Shown: piece by piece, positions 33,973 through 45,073 of the stretch | Numbering within the stretch: the first letter of the stretch is position 1 | How the letters are laid out: every line of letters begins with the position of its first letter | DNA from: Stenocarpella maydis | Taxonomy: Eukaryota > Ascomycota > Sordariomycetes > Diaporthales > Diaporthaceae | Direction of reading: 5' to 3' | NCBI GenBank assembly: GCA_002270565.1 | Contig: NQMI01000009.1 | Coordinates: 602,420 to 666,419, forward strand | Length of the DNA: 64,000 bases | The notes under the pieces: generated by a model | Databases searched by the model: none | Seen by the model: the letters and a program-made list of their open reading frames with translations, nothing else | Told to the model about the DNA's origin: nothing | Position numbers and translations under genes: made by a program

Positions 33973-36264
33973 ATGGTTTCAGAAGCAGACTATCAGCTCC
34001 AGAAACGCACCATTGGCCATCATCACCCATGGCCTACCAAGACTGTTGACCTCGGAAACAACGGTATTACGGTGTCAGCCAACCCTCTCGGGCAGATCTA
34101 CCAGATTAGCTCCTCTTTGGGTGCCACGAATAAGTTCGGTATCATGGTGGCCGCAATGTGGCCTCAATTCGACCATAGTCAGCGGACCAACCCCAACTAC
34201 GTCCGGTTCTTCCGCAAGATCCCTGAAGAGATGCTCAAACGGCAAAGTACTGGGCTCGGAATCGGCATCGAAGGGCCCAAGGGCCCAGTGGTATTCAAAC
34301 ATGTAAATAGCAGTATCGGTAGCCACGCACAATTCGAGTACCGGATCATCGATAGGAATTTGAACCTCTTCGTCCAAACTGCTCTGAAGGTTCATGACCA
34401 TGGGACCGTGACTCACGCGAGCAAGGTCACGAACATGAGCAGCAAGACGCAGAGGGTCCCAGTGACACTGGATCTGGCCTTCGCAGTATCAAGAGCTGGT
34501 TATGGTCAACTCACCGACCGAGGAGCTGTTGACATTCCGGAGCCTGCGAACGTCCTTATGAATCGCAGAGGCAAGAACGGAGCTGGAATTCTCACCATTG
34601 CGAACCATGACCTTGGCGCCCAAGTACTGGTCCACATAACATTTCGCAACGAGACAGCCGGCGAGTACTTTCACGTGGCGGAATGCTTGTATGCCCGTCA
34701 CGAAGCGCAGCAGCATCCCCCCCACCGGCCCACCAGAACGCCGAAGCAAGATATCTTGCTTGGTCCCGGCCAGACCTTGAAGCTTACGGCTTCCTTTCTG
34801 CCCGAGGAAATCTCATCATCAATACGGCTGGACCCTCTGACAAACCTCATGGAGAGAGACATCCTCGCTCCTAATGATCTTTTCTGTCACCAGGATGGAT
34901 TGTCGGAGTCGCACCAGGTTGCAAAACGCCACGATCGAGAGCTGTGTGGTCACAATCCTGATTCTACCGAGACAATCGAAAGCACAATCTTCTGGACTAA
35001 TGTCAACTATATCTTGGGTTGTTGTCTCGTGCCGATCTCGAGTCCTTCTGGCGACGGAGTATGTTGCGTAGCAGATCACTTCGCTTTGAACCTTGGCTGG
35101 CCTCGGGATAACTATTGGCAAATCAGACTACTCAGAAAGCTGGATTCGAAACTATTGGCTAGGCTATTTCCGAACGACCCAGAGACTGCGGCTCAGTATG
35201 ACAACAGAATCCGACAAACACTCAGCAATTACCTCACCTGGCTGTTCCAAATGGCCGTCACACAGATTGAGATCGACGGCGAGATATGTCATTTTTGGCG
35301 ACGCTCGTACCTGGTCAACGGGAAGCCCAAGGACGGACAAGTGTTTCAATTGGATACTCAATGTTATCCGTTCCTAGAACTCTGCGAGTACTTCGAGGCG
35401 TATATCGACGAACCCGCAACAAAGTTCATTGTCGATGCCATCCTGAGAACCGACTCTTTCAGAAATATCCTCTACGATCTCCTGTCTCGGAAAGATCCCA
35501 CGACAAGTCTCGTCGCATCAGATGAGACTCCAGCTGATGATGATTTGGGAGACTATAAGTTCCACCTTTCGAGCAACATTTTGCTCTGGCACACACTGTG
35601 TAAGCTGAGGAAGCTTCTTTCATATCCGCAATTTGTGGGGCTTGCACCAGTGGAAGCAGACGCCTTGCTAAACCTGGCAGCGGATATTAAAGAGAGTATC
35701 CAAAGGAACTTCATAAGCCCTCATGCCTTTACTTTCCTCAATGATCCGATAGCGGGCCAAGCTATTCTAGCATACGGATTTGATCCTTCCAAAGGGCTTC
35801 ATGATCCAACACGTTATCGTTATTACCACGACGGGAACGACATGCCGACACTCTACGCTCAAGAGTGGGGTTTTCTCAAGAACAACTCTCACGACGGAGA
35901 CGACCCGTACCTGAGACAGCTATGGAAGAACACCATGATCTGGGCTTTCACTCCCGGTCCAGCCTCAGCAGGGTACAATTCTGGCTACCAGGGAGACGGG
36001 ACCGAGCCTTTCCACGGCCTCGGAAGCGACCACAGTCCTGGCCCGTGGACTCTTGGCTTCTTCCAGCAATGGAAGTTTGCAGAGATGATTGGAGACATGG
36101 TATGGGAACGCAAGGCAAGCTGGCAGATTGCGAAATCGGTACAGTTTGACGGTACGTTTTCTGAAGCCGTGGACATCAGAGATGGTCGAACCACCTCCAA
36201 GACGTGGTTCAGCTGGCCTGGGGCCATGATAGCTGAGAACCTCCTCATCGTTCCTCATAATTGA
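33973..36264 (+). CDS. Six-hairpin glycosidase-like protein (N-terminal beta-sandwich plus alpha/alpha barrel)
   Basis: 763 aa, intronless, starting at the ATG at 33973; the open frame extends upstream without another ATG. The N-terminal ~290 residues look like a beta-sandwich (FEYRIIDRNLNLFVQTAL). The C-terminal ~420 residues fit an alpha/alpha six-hairpin barrel, with NLGWPRDNYWQIRLL near 373-387, LYAQEWGF, GPWTLGFFQQWKFAEM and TWFSWPGAM. This arrangement is shared by GH15, GH63, GH65 and GH94-type enzymes. I cannot assign a GH family or name catalytic acids with confidence. No signal peptide is visible, which suggests an intracellular substrate. It follows the epimerase-like gene on the same strand, so a joint role in galactose or glycan metabolism is possible but only inferred. 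Confidence 0.65.
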   Translation: MVSEADYQLQKRTIGHHHPWPTKTVDLGNNGITVSANPLGQIYQISSSLGATNKFGIMVAAMWPQFDHSQRTNPNYVRFFRKIPEEMLKRQSTGLGIGIEGPKGPVVFKHVNSSIGSHAQFEYRIIDRNLNLFVQTALKVHDHGTVTHASKVTNMSSKTQRVPVTLDLAFAVSRAGYGQLTDRGAVDIPEPANVLMNRRGKNGAGILTIANHDLGAQVLVHITFRNETAGEYFHVAECLYARHEAQQHPPHRPTRTPKQDILLGPGQTLKLTASFLPEEISSSIRLDPLTNLMERDILAPNDLFCHQDGLSESHQVAKRHDRELCGHNPDSTETIESTIFWTNVNYILGCCLVPISSPSGDGVCCVADHFALNLGWPRDNYWQIRLLRKLDSKLLARLFPNDPETAAQYDNRIRQTLSNYLTWLFQMAVTQIEIDGEICHFWRRSYLVNGKPKDGQVFQLDTQCYPFLELCEYFEAYIDEPATKFIVDAILRTDSFRNILYDLLSRKDPTTSLVASDETPADDDLGDYKFHLSSNILLWHTLCKLRKLLSYPQFVGLAPVEADALLNLAADIKESIQRNFISPHAFTFLNDPIAGQAILAYGFDPSKGLHDPTRYRYYHDGNDMPTLYAQEWGFLKNNSHDGDDPYLRQLWKNTMIWAFTPGPASAGYNSGYQGDGTEPFHGLGSDHSPGPWTLGFFQQWKFAEMIGDMVWERKASWQIAKSVQFDGTFSEAVDIRDGRTTSKTWFSWPGAMIAENLLIVPHN

Positions 36265-36610
36265 CAGGTCCAGCAAAGGCGGAACCTGATGGGGCTGTGA
36301 CATGGAGTGGCTGGGGCCTGCTTTTATGCGTGCAGGTCTGAGACAGTACCTAGGTATCAGCACTAAAGTTTGGAGCAACAAATTCAATTTTGGTATCACT
36401 GCATTATACTCTCGCACCTCATGGCCGACCTCACTCGTGAGTGAATCGAGATTCAGTAGTGAACTAACCCAGGGGAATGTGGTTGCGGATTTAAATGCCG
36501 AGTTTTGGCAAGTTGAGGAGATATTGGAAGAAACAGTATTCTGTAGAAAGATGGGCCTCCATTTTGATGGGGAGGCCGAGAAGTATTCCCAAGTTATGCA
36601 CATCCGGCAA

Positions 36611-37330
36611 CTACCCACGGCTTCCTGGTATATTCAGGGCAGCGTGGACTTCCTCTAATTGCTGGCGCAGAAATGCATTCAAGTTGTCAAAGGTATTTGA
36701 GTCATCCGACCATGTCGTGTAGTTAAAACCCAGAGATAGCATAGTGAGCTTGGGTGTTCTCCGAAGTACTGCTACGAACGCCTCTGCAAACTGGTCCAGT
36801 GTCATTGTACGCGGCCGGATCCCGCTGTCTAGGGGTGTCTGTTCTGAGAAGTCCAATGGGCTGAAATCCCGGTAGACACTAAGCGATTTGACCTTATGGC
36901 CGCTCCTTAGGTTGCTTTCCAGCTTCCTGCGAAAATCTCGTACCTCAAAGTGGTTGGAGAGAATAATGATACTATAGAGGCCGGGTTCTGTAATAGCTTA
37001 TATTCGTCGGGTGGCTCCATAGAGTGACCTTGGGCCTCGGAACCTAAATAGCTTATGTGGGTTGGGCGGTCGTTAAGGGGGTAGGTTTTCTGCCATCTCT
37101 AAGAGTATCGCTTCGGGCAACGATTCCAAGCTCCTTCTCAGAGCATGAGCACGTCTTTTCTCGTTGTCGTATATGACCAGCTCTCTTATGGTCCCGCTCA
37201 AGCCAGAGAACTCGCCGGTAGCATAATCTTCATCCGTGTTACCCGTGGGTGTAGGTGAGTTGATACCTCCGACAGCTTCTCGTTGCTGGTTACGGCTGTC
37301 AAGGCACGTGGGGGGATGTCATCCATATCG
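36611..37330 (-). pseudogene. F-box-like gene remnant with frameshifts
   Basis: Minus-strand reading gives SLESLPEAILLEMAENLP near 37090-37145, an F-box-like start. The frame then changes at a run of Cs (about 37078-37083) into NDRPTHISYLGSEAQGHSM, and changes again at about 36980 into IILSNHFEVRDFRRKLESN. It ends in an 81-codon open stretch at 36611-36856. Such order is usual in fungal F-box proteins of unknown target. Two apparent 1-nt indels without splice signals suggest a pseudogene, but sequencing errors could give the same picture. Confidence 0.45.
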
Positions 37331-38638
37331 CTGAACCTGGCACTTACAGGTTCAAGAAGCCTGAATAAAATCCTGCGATTGTGGGGAAAGAACTACCGCG
37401 GACTGAGTTCTCAGTGTGATATCCCTGTTCTGGGGGAAACGCTCATTGGAAGAGTGTGCGAGGGCAAGTCGTCCTATGTCGCGATGAATATCAGTGATCG
37501 AAATGAGACAGCCTCGACGAGATGAATTCTCCTTCAATAAATTGTAATAGGATTCAAACTTTTGAAAGTTGGGAATTGGGCTGGTTGCTATCCGCTATTT
37601 GATATCTGGCCAGGATAGGGCTCATTCATCTCTCTATCCTACCAAATGAGTTATAGGACTTGCGTTTGAAACCTACTTATACTTGAAACTTACCCATGTA
37701 TGAAATTTATTTACGCATGAGACTCACTTATGCATGAAAAGAAAATGCAAATATAATTCATGTCCTTAATCCGAATGAGCTCGAAATTTGCCGGATATTT
37801 GTGTTAACTATTGCGCCTAAGCCGTACCCAGGCTGCAAGTTTTTATCCAGTGGAGCCCATATGACTTTATCGGTATACTGCTTAGGCTGCCGTTCAGCTA
37901 CAGGCAGTGTGTCAGTCACTCACAGGGTGTTGAGACCGCAACGAAGATGATTCATGTAGATTCTCACGCAGGTGAGCTATTCAAGACAAGCGAGGGGGCT
38001 CACAGGACGTCGTATTGGGGGCTTGTATGCAGGGTCTCTAACCTGGGAATCTCGTCACAGGTTTGCAAAAGCGGCTGATACTAATAGCTTTGACTGGAAG
38101 AGACGTCCTATTACTGGAGCAGAAAGCCTTCCAGCAGCGATCAAAGGCCCCAAAATGCCCATCCATAAGCTGTTCCTCCTGGGGGTCGAGTTACAACCTA
38201 TTGATCCTACTACAGTAGGTTCTGCACTCGTTGATAGCGATTATGGGTTTAACTTAATATTGGCCAGTAACTGGAACGTAGCCTTATAATAGCTACTTAC
38301 TAAGTATTATTACATTATGTTACAATAAAAGACTACTATACTATAAGGATAAAACTATATTATGCATCTTATATAGCATCCCTAGCCTTATAAAGTCACA
38401 TATTATAAATTATCATAAGAGGTAGGCTGATGTTATTATTATATTATATAAGGGGGAGCTAAACTAGGGTAAGCAAAAGTAGGCCACTTATGCTAATAAG
38501 CTTGCCTGCCTTAATAAACTAGACCGGATAAAAATATTAGGTATTAGTCTGGATTTCCCATATGAGTTATACGTTATTAAAATATAGGGGTATTAATAAG
38601 GTTGTATTTAGCTTTTGTATTAAGGGGAGAGTTGCAGC
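37331..38638. other. Non-coding stretch, partly AT-rich
   Basis: 37660-37780 has short imperfect repeats around the phrase acttatg/cttacc-catg. 38270-38560 is AT-rich and RIP-like. A 105-codon plus-strand ORF (37972-38289) has no family resemblance. No RNA gene recognised. Confidence 0.4.
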
Positions 38639-39083
38639 GCGGTCATGGTTCACCCACCCACCCAGCCTTTTGTATTTACCTACCCAGCTATTTATATGGG
38701 CGCACCCAGTACAGGAAATTAAGCGTGCAGCACACCACAAACTATACCTCCCCCCCTCTCAAGCTCCTCCACACCTCACTACGTGCCTAAAGGAAGGCCC
38801 TCCACGCGCTAACATTTAAAAGTCCTTCCTCTAGGCGTATAGGGGGCCTTCCTCTGGGCGCGGAGGGGCTTCCTTTAGGCGTGTGCTGGGCGCGAACATG
38901 AGAGGGCCCAGAGGGTTAGGGTAGACCTTTTACATGGGCTTTCCACACACCTAGCTAAGGTTGAGGTGGGGCCTAGTGCGGGGTTGAGGAGCTGGCAGTA
39001 CAAGACAACTAGGTGCACTACACGCTTAATTCCTTGTACTGGGTGCGCCCACACAAAAAGCTGGGTGGGCGAACCATGACCGT
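38639..39083. mobile_element. Fold-back element with long inverted arms (MITE-like)
   Basis: The left arm 38639-38734 and right arm 39013-39083 are imperfect inverted repeats. Both contain cggtcatggtt, then the paired ends of a longer match (cgcacccagtaca and taagcgtg on the left; their complements on the right). The left arm has an extra ~38 bp. A second, inner inverted pair is aaaggaaggccctcc (about 38790) with the complement gcggaggggcttccttt (about 38860-38876). Three near-copies of ccttcctctaggcg lie at 38823-38880. There is no ORF, which fits a non-autonomous hairpin element. No target duplication was identified. Confidence 0.65.
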
Positions 39084-39255
39084 TGCAGCGTAGCTGCACC
39101 CGCCCGGGGGCGCTATTGATAACACCAGCCTGGTGAACGAGCCACCCGGTGCTCAGTGCTCAGCGCCTTGGCACACCATATTCCAACACTAGAGAGAAGA
39201 AAGATAGCCAACTTGCACCACGACGACAGCAGTCGGAATCAACACATCAAACGCC

Positions 39256-42200
39256 ATGGACATCCTCCTCACCCCGTCAGACGCAACATCACCACCGGAA
39301 AAAACACCATATACCTGCACAGAACTATGGGATGGCGGCACATTTCACGGCTTTGCCCATAGAAAGGGTCTCTGTAAGCTCCTGCCTCCCGCCGTGCGCC
39401 GGCTGCCACACTTCCCTCCCACTCAGGAAGTCTGGATAGAAGGTCTTTATCCGTCGCCTCCAGAAGTACTCCATCCTTTTCTCCAAACATGGTTATTCTT
39501 TGGCTTGCTTTCGGAGTTCCTTGGCTTGAATGAGCTTGAGGATGGAACTAGGGCGGTCGATGCAGTCTATGCACAATACGAGATTGCTGCTCTTCATCAG
39601 ATTTGTTCCTCTGTGGACCCAAAGACCGGAGAGAGATATCTTACTGGAAAGCCAGTGGAAGATCTCGGTGAAAAAATCAGAGATAGACTTTTGCTGGCTG
39701 CTGATAGGGAAGTACGGGCGAACTACCTCCTCGAATGCCTCCATGTGGCATATCTAATCTGGGCCCAAATCCGGGCCAATGTCAACGACCACATACGCTT
39801 CTCCATCGCAGGCCTGGGCGAAGTGCTCAGCACTGGTCTCTACGCAGGTGCCCAGCTCTCCGAAAACAAGCTGACGTTGCCCGTCATCGGCTTCGACTGG
39901 CACGAAGGATTCCTCGAAACCGGATCCCCTCCTGAGCAGGAAATGCTTCGCAACGGCTGGTGCAAGAGTGAAACCGCAAAGTTTCGCTCGTGCTATCAAG
40001 GTTTGCATACTGTGCACTACATTAGCAAGCTTAAGCGGCCGCTGCCTCACATGGATCATAGCCGCTGTACAGCACAGGGGTGCGAAGCCTTTCAGCTGGA
40101 CCCTGCCACATACCGTCCTCCACATGCGACAGATGAGTGTGGCTGCGAGCACGTGTCCATTGACCAAGAGGCCGTGTCAAAGATTTTGAAAACTTCACCA
40201 ACGTATCCCGTCATAAGGGTTGAACATGAGAGTTCGGACTCGGATGATATCCGAATGTTTGTTGAACGTTATGAGCCTGGTATACCTTTTGTTGCGTTGT
40301 CACACGTAAGCTACACGAAGGCTCCTTCACCCGTCACCCTCTTGTGTCAGTATCTGGACGATAGCACATGTAGAGGACAGGGTGCAAGCCATTATTGTAT
40401 TCTTACACAATTTCTAATTTTTCATAGGTCTGGGCAAATGGACTAGGCAATCCTATCGCCAACTCTTTACCACGTTGTCAAATTGCCAGGGTCTCTCGCC
40501 TCATCGGTGCGCTATATGAGGACACAAGAACAACGAATGACGATGGTACCCAGAACACCGCTTTTTCGTGCAGACTCTGGATCGATACACTTTGTTGTCC
40601 TATAGAGCTAGAAGACAAACTCATCTCACTAGCCCGCATCACCGATGTCTATCAACAAGCGACACATGTACTGGTACTTGATTCATCCCTCACGCCGTAT
40701 GACAGTACACAAACAGACGTGGCTGAGCTTGCGTGGCGAGCCTTGGGAGGCTCGCCTTGGATGAGGCGCTTGTGGACCCTTCAGGGTAAGTGAGAACAAT
40801 CAGGTCCCAATTTCCATGTTACTCGAGAGCTCTGGTGCTAGAAGTGTGATGTGGGCTTGTCAATGACTGACCATTAACTCCGTCTACTCTGTCCAGAGGC
40901 TGCACTTGCGCGAAGTCTGTATTTTCAGTTTGCAGACAAGGCCATCAACTGCCTCACACTTCTTGCTAAAACTTTCAAAAAGGCAGTAACTAAAGCTCGG
41001 GTAATGAGACTATGGCAAGATATCATGAATGAGGTGCGATTTTCTATTCATGGAATCCCTAGCACCTTGTAACCCGTATAATGATACCAACCTCCCACTG
41101 CCTGCACCCGCTCACTCTATGGTGTTTCGCAGTTCAATCAGCTTCAGCTATTTGATGCGAAACAAGGGTCACAAGACATGCTGAAGTGGACCCCGCCAAC
41201 ACTAGTCACACTGCAGCAAGCGCTCTATTTTCGGACAGTGTCTGTGTCTTCTGATGAACCACTCTGCATTGCAACACTCATGAAGCTGGACCAAGGTGCC
41301 CTGCTTTCAATAGGTGGTGGCCAGCGTCGTATGGCTAAACTATGGGAGCTTTTAGCAGACAGAAATGGAGGAATCCCTGCTCGGATCGTCTTCACTGTGG
41401 ACGCTCCGCTTGACTTGGCAGGTTGGCGCTGGGCACCTCGAAGTCTGCTGGAGTCATCAGTGCAAGATCAGAGCTTGAATATTGGTGACAGAGTCATGCG
41501 ATTTTTCATGGCTGGATATGGCACTGATGAGATCAGGAAGCAGCTCGGGACGCCGACTGCTTGGGGTCTGATGATGAAGTCTTCCGGATGCCGTCTTATT
41601 CCCACACCACGTGTGAGAGGCCTACCACTTCACCCATGGCCTGATATTATATATCCAAGCGAGGCCCAAGTCCTATTCCGTATGGGTTCGGGAGGAAAGT
41701 GGTTTCGGATGATCGACTGGTACCGCAGCAAGATGCTTCCGCTCTGGACCGTGGAAGAAAGGCAAGAATATGACCGTTCGGTATGTAGCCCATTGTGTCG
41801 GGCTGTAGACAGTGGTCGCTGTGCGCTCATCTACGATATCAAGTCATCACTAGACGATTCGCGACAGTGCTGTCTGGTCCAGATCGAGTCAACAAGGGAA
41901 CCGGCACCACTCCACGTCCTGCATGAAGACCAAGATGGAATTGGTTCTGGCGTCGGCGGATACGGGACTGAGAAGCTCCGAGCCAGAAGAGAGCGCACAG
42001 TTATTGTGGCTGAGATGAGCAACGCGGAGTGTGAGATGATGGATCTGGCAGAGCAGCTTGCGGACGAGGTTGCAGCCGACGAACTTACATTTGAACTGCA
42101 AAAAGCAACTCAAGCGCGGGATAACCATCACGGAGATGATGGCAGCCAACAGGTGGCACTGGTGGACAGTCTCAGAGGCAAGGTGAAGGACAGGATGAAG

Positions 42201-42368
42201 GAAGTCATGCAAAAGGCTTGGGATACTTCACCTGGCTTTGCGCAGACCACAAGAGACACAATTGGTTTGGATATGGGCGACTACATGTGGGCTATTTTGC
42301 CACAGTTGTTCTCACATGGTATTGTCGCGGACGAACTATCCGAGGACCAGGTATGGTTCGTTGATTGA
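39256..42368 (+). CDS. HET-domain (heterokaryon incompatibility) protein
   Basis: Model: exons 39256-40305, 40428-40785, 40897-41033, 41133-42368, giving 926 aa in frame. The three introns of about 99-122 bp have GT-AG ends. The N-terminal ~340 residues are unassigned. The HET core begins with FVALSHVWANGLGNP across the first junction (about 344-358) and continues with LPRCQI, LWIDTLCCP (400-408), VYQQATHVLVLDSS and PWMRRLWTLQEAALAR. The C-terminus is long, Gln/Asp-rich near 820-860 and has no clear second domain. HET proteins of ascomycetes trigger programmed cell death when incompatible or foreign cells fuse. The partner allele or trigger cannot be read here. A HET pseudogene lies at 50310-51095. 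Confidence 0.85.
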
Positions 42369-42549
42369 TTGAGAGAGACGAAGCAATTCAAATAGTATTG
42401 GATATGAGCTGGTGAAATGCAAATTTCTAGGCACAAGGGGGAGCAACTACGCCAAACTCGTAGGTATAAAAGACTTCCCTGCGGGTAGCGTTTTTCACTT
42501 AATAGTGACCAGTGACTCGGACGCCGCCTTATTAGTAGTTACTCACTCA

Positions 42550-42990
42550 GGCACGAGTCCAAGTGGCACAAGCCGATGTCAAGGGCCAGGGCACCGGCAA
42601 GGAGAGCATCAACGCCGAGTACTAGGGGCTGGTAGGGATGGGGGCGCCCCTCTACAACAATACGCTCAAAACGATCCGCATCGTCGGCGACGAGGAAAGC
42701 TGGGCGTATGCGGTCTAGTTCGGCGGCGAGATGGAGCCGGATAACGTCACGGCGGATCCGTACGAGCTGCGTAACCTGGCGCAGCACGACATCCCCATCG
42801 CGGGACGAGACAGCGCGCCAGACGGTGAACCGGCTCAATGCGATGTTGATGGCGACCGAGTCGTACGAGCAGGACCGATGACATGTTTAGCATTCAAACG
42901 GCGCAGTTCGGTACTTCTAAGCAGCAACATCCAGATGACGGATAACAAGGCGCCATACTTCCCGGTGCTTGACACACATCCTACCTAGGT
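42550..42990 (+). pseudogene. Arylsulfatase C-terminal fragment
   Basis: Plus-strand text includes YNNTLKTIRIVGDE, AVxFGGEMEP, VTADPYELRNLA and, after a frame change near 42810, NRLNAMLMATESYEQD. This order is that of fungal arylsulfatase C-termini (NNTYKxLRI, ELYDMTxDPYQ, LLMVLKSC). Stops at 42623-42625 and 42716-42718 (TAG) sit where Trp would be expected, consistent with TGG-to-TAG RIP change. No catalytic N-terminal half (CxPxR motif) was found in the window, so it is a relic only. Confidence 0.6.
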
Positions 42991-43870
42991 AACTATATTA
43001 AACCGAAGCGCCAGTCAATCCCCTACGGGCATTTGGTCAATTGAGACGATAAGAGAAGATGTAAGTGGAATGCAGAGGTTTTGGGGTCCGATCCATCACT
43101 AAGAATAGTAGCATGGCCCCTAGACCAAGGATGACACGATTAATTAACGAGACGCTCAATGTTTTTTAAATTGTTTTTAAAATTAGTCATACGTCTTCGA
43201 TCATGTAACCATTATATGAAATTGTTTAGAAATATTATATTTTAGAAAATGTTTATAATGTGCTTAGCGAGGCCTCTGATCCCTCCAATATGCGCTTGAC
43301 CTTGGGTTTGTTATATTGGTAGGAAAAGCGGATCTATCTTTGGTACTTTTATAGCAATGTAACGTAAAGTGGTGAACAACTGTCGGGGCGCTATTATGGA
43401 GCGGGCTCACCATCAGTCAAACACAATGGCGTGTGATTATGGCCCAGGCCGACGCAATGGATGTGTGTGCACATGCATCCGTCACATGCGGCAGGATCTC
43501 GTCCACCCAGCAGATGAAGAGGAGGTAAATGAGGGATGAACGTGCAGAGCCCATGCGGCGTCTCGGCTGCTTGGGTTGCTGTAGAACCACTCAAGCCACT
43601 TTCTCTGTTCATTTTCCCCGCAGGGAATGCCCGCAACCCCCCCGGTCAGGAGCGCAGCCATCGACCCATAACCTTGTGCTGGCAGAGCCAAAAAAAAGCA
43701 GCAGGTGGGTACCAAGGTTACATGGCGTGGAACAGGCAGGACATCCCTGCGGGTGACGCCGGCGCGCGGAAGTGCGGAGGTTTTGTCTGGGCGGACCTGA
43801 CTGTCGGGATTTGACTTCCTGGGGTTCCGTCGCCTATTCTTTTTTTTCCCTTGCTTGTTCCCTCCTCACG

Positions 43871-43902
<32 letters not shown>

Positions 43903-44544
43903 CAGCTCTGCTGCGCCGCCGCCGCTCATACCAATCTGGGCGAGGAGCAGGCTCATCACATTATCATCGATCTTACCTGCATCTTCCTGCATGCAGCCTG
44001 ACCCAGACTGTCGGGACCGCAACAAGACCAGCCAGAAGACCCAGTAAGCTGACCGTGCTTTTGAGGATCGCCCCTTTCTTTCTTTCTTTTTTTTTATTTT
44101 TATTTTATTTTATTTTTAATTTATCTTAATTTTTTTTTTTTGAGTTCTTTCTCTCGCCGACCCCGCTCCCCAACAGAGACACGACACTGTGCACCCAGAG
44201 CCTCGGGTCCTGTTGGCTCCTCTCAGCTTCTTGATAGTGTGGAGAATGACCCACATATAGGCGCGGTGAGACTGTCAGCGTCAGCTGGTGGAACTGCATA
44301 ACAGCAGGCTCGGCTCCAGTCGTTCTCGTCGAAGCTTTGTCCTACAAGATTACGGAGACACGCGTCGAGTGATGAAGGACCAGAGCTATGATGCAGAGCG
44401 GAGCCGCACTGGCGCCGGTCCAGGCAGGCACGAAGTCGACCTCGAGCTGAACCAGGATGGCCAGGCCCAAGATTGGCGGTAAGCCCGATTATTATCCCAT
44501 TCATTAGCTCGTTTAAAAGCCCGTCGTTACACGACGCTGACCTG
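42991..44544. other. Intergenic with 31-nt poly(T) and pyrimidine-rich tract
   Basis: 43872-43902 is 31 consecutive T. 44084-44143 is T-rich with short A interruptions. Both precede a possible gene at 44545 and could be promoter pyrimidine tracts. Small ORFs on either strand (43394-43756) have no support. 43140-43260 is AT-rich. Confidence 0.45.
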
Positions 44545-45073
44545 ATGATCCAGCCACCTCCCAGTCACGCTGTCGGGAGGCTTTTCGGGAGTCATACCCT
44601 AAAAAGGCCCGAGACCCCCCTCGAGCTGTTCTGCCACGAGCAGCAGCGACACGAGCGCATCGCACTCATGATGCGTGGGGTTGAGCATTTCTCTAACTGG
44701 CCGTTGGACGGGCAGAGCACCCGCCGGCCAATCTTGGACACACATGCCGTGGATCGTCGCCAACATGAAGACATTCCCATGAAAGACGCGGGCGAGGCCG
44801 CGGCCGCAAGCAGCAAGCACACAAGCGCGCCGTTCCGAGTCGAGCTCGAGGTCAACGGCAGCGACACCGTGGACGACGATCCGCACCTCGAGGCGATTAG
44901 AATTGCAGCTCGCATCAAGTAAGTGTTGTTGGGACAGCAGGGTTGTGGTCTCCGCTAATTCGGTCCCAAGGACGGAGAAGATACAGAGGAAAGGCCAGCG
45001 TGAGTGCCGAGAGGGGCGAGTGCGGAAGAAGATACGCATGGCGAAGAGGCCGCCGCCCACGGAACCTGGATGA
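44545..45073 (+). CDS. Putative small unrecognised protein (158 aa, one intron)
   Basis: ATG at 44545, exon to 44918, intron 44919-44970 (52 bp, GTAAGT donor, CCGCTAATT branch, CCCAAG acceptor), exon 44971-45073; the join stays in frame. The sequence is hydrophilic. The central part is Asp/Glu-rich and the C-terminus strongly basic (KKIRMAKRPPP), suggesting a nuclear or RNA/DNA-associated role, but this is only inference. An upstream ATG (44372) with a GTAAGC donor at 44479 would not join in frame. No family recognised. The good intron is the main reason to keep it. Confidence 0.35.

Noticed and set aside
36302..36658. 118-codon plus-strand ORF downstream of the glycosidase-like gene
   Set aside because: It overlaps the end of the minus-strand F-box relic, and no family was recognised.
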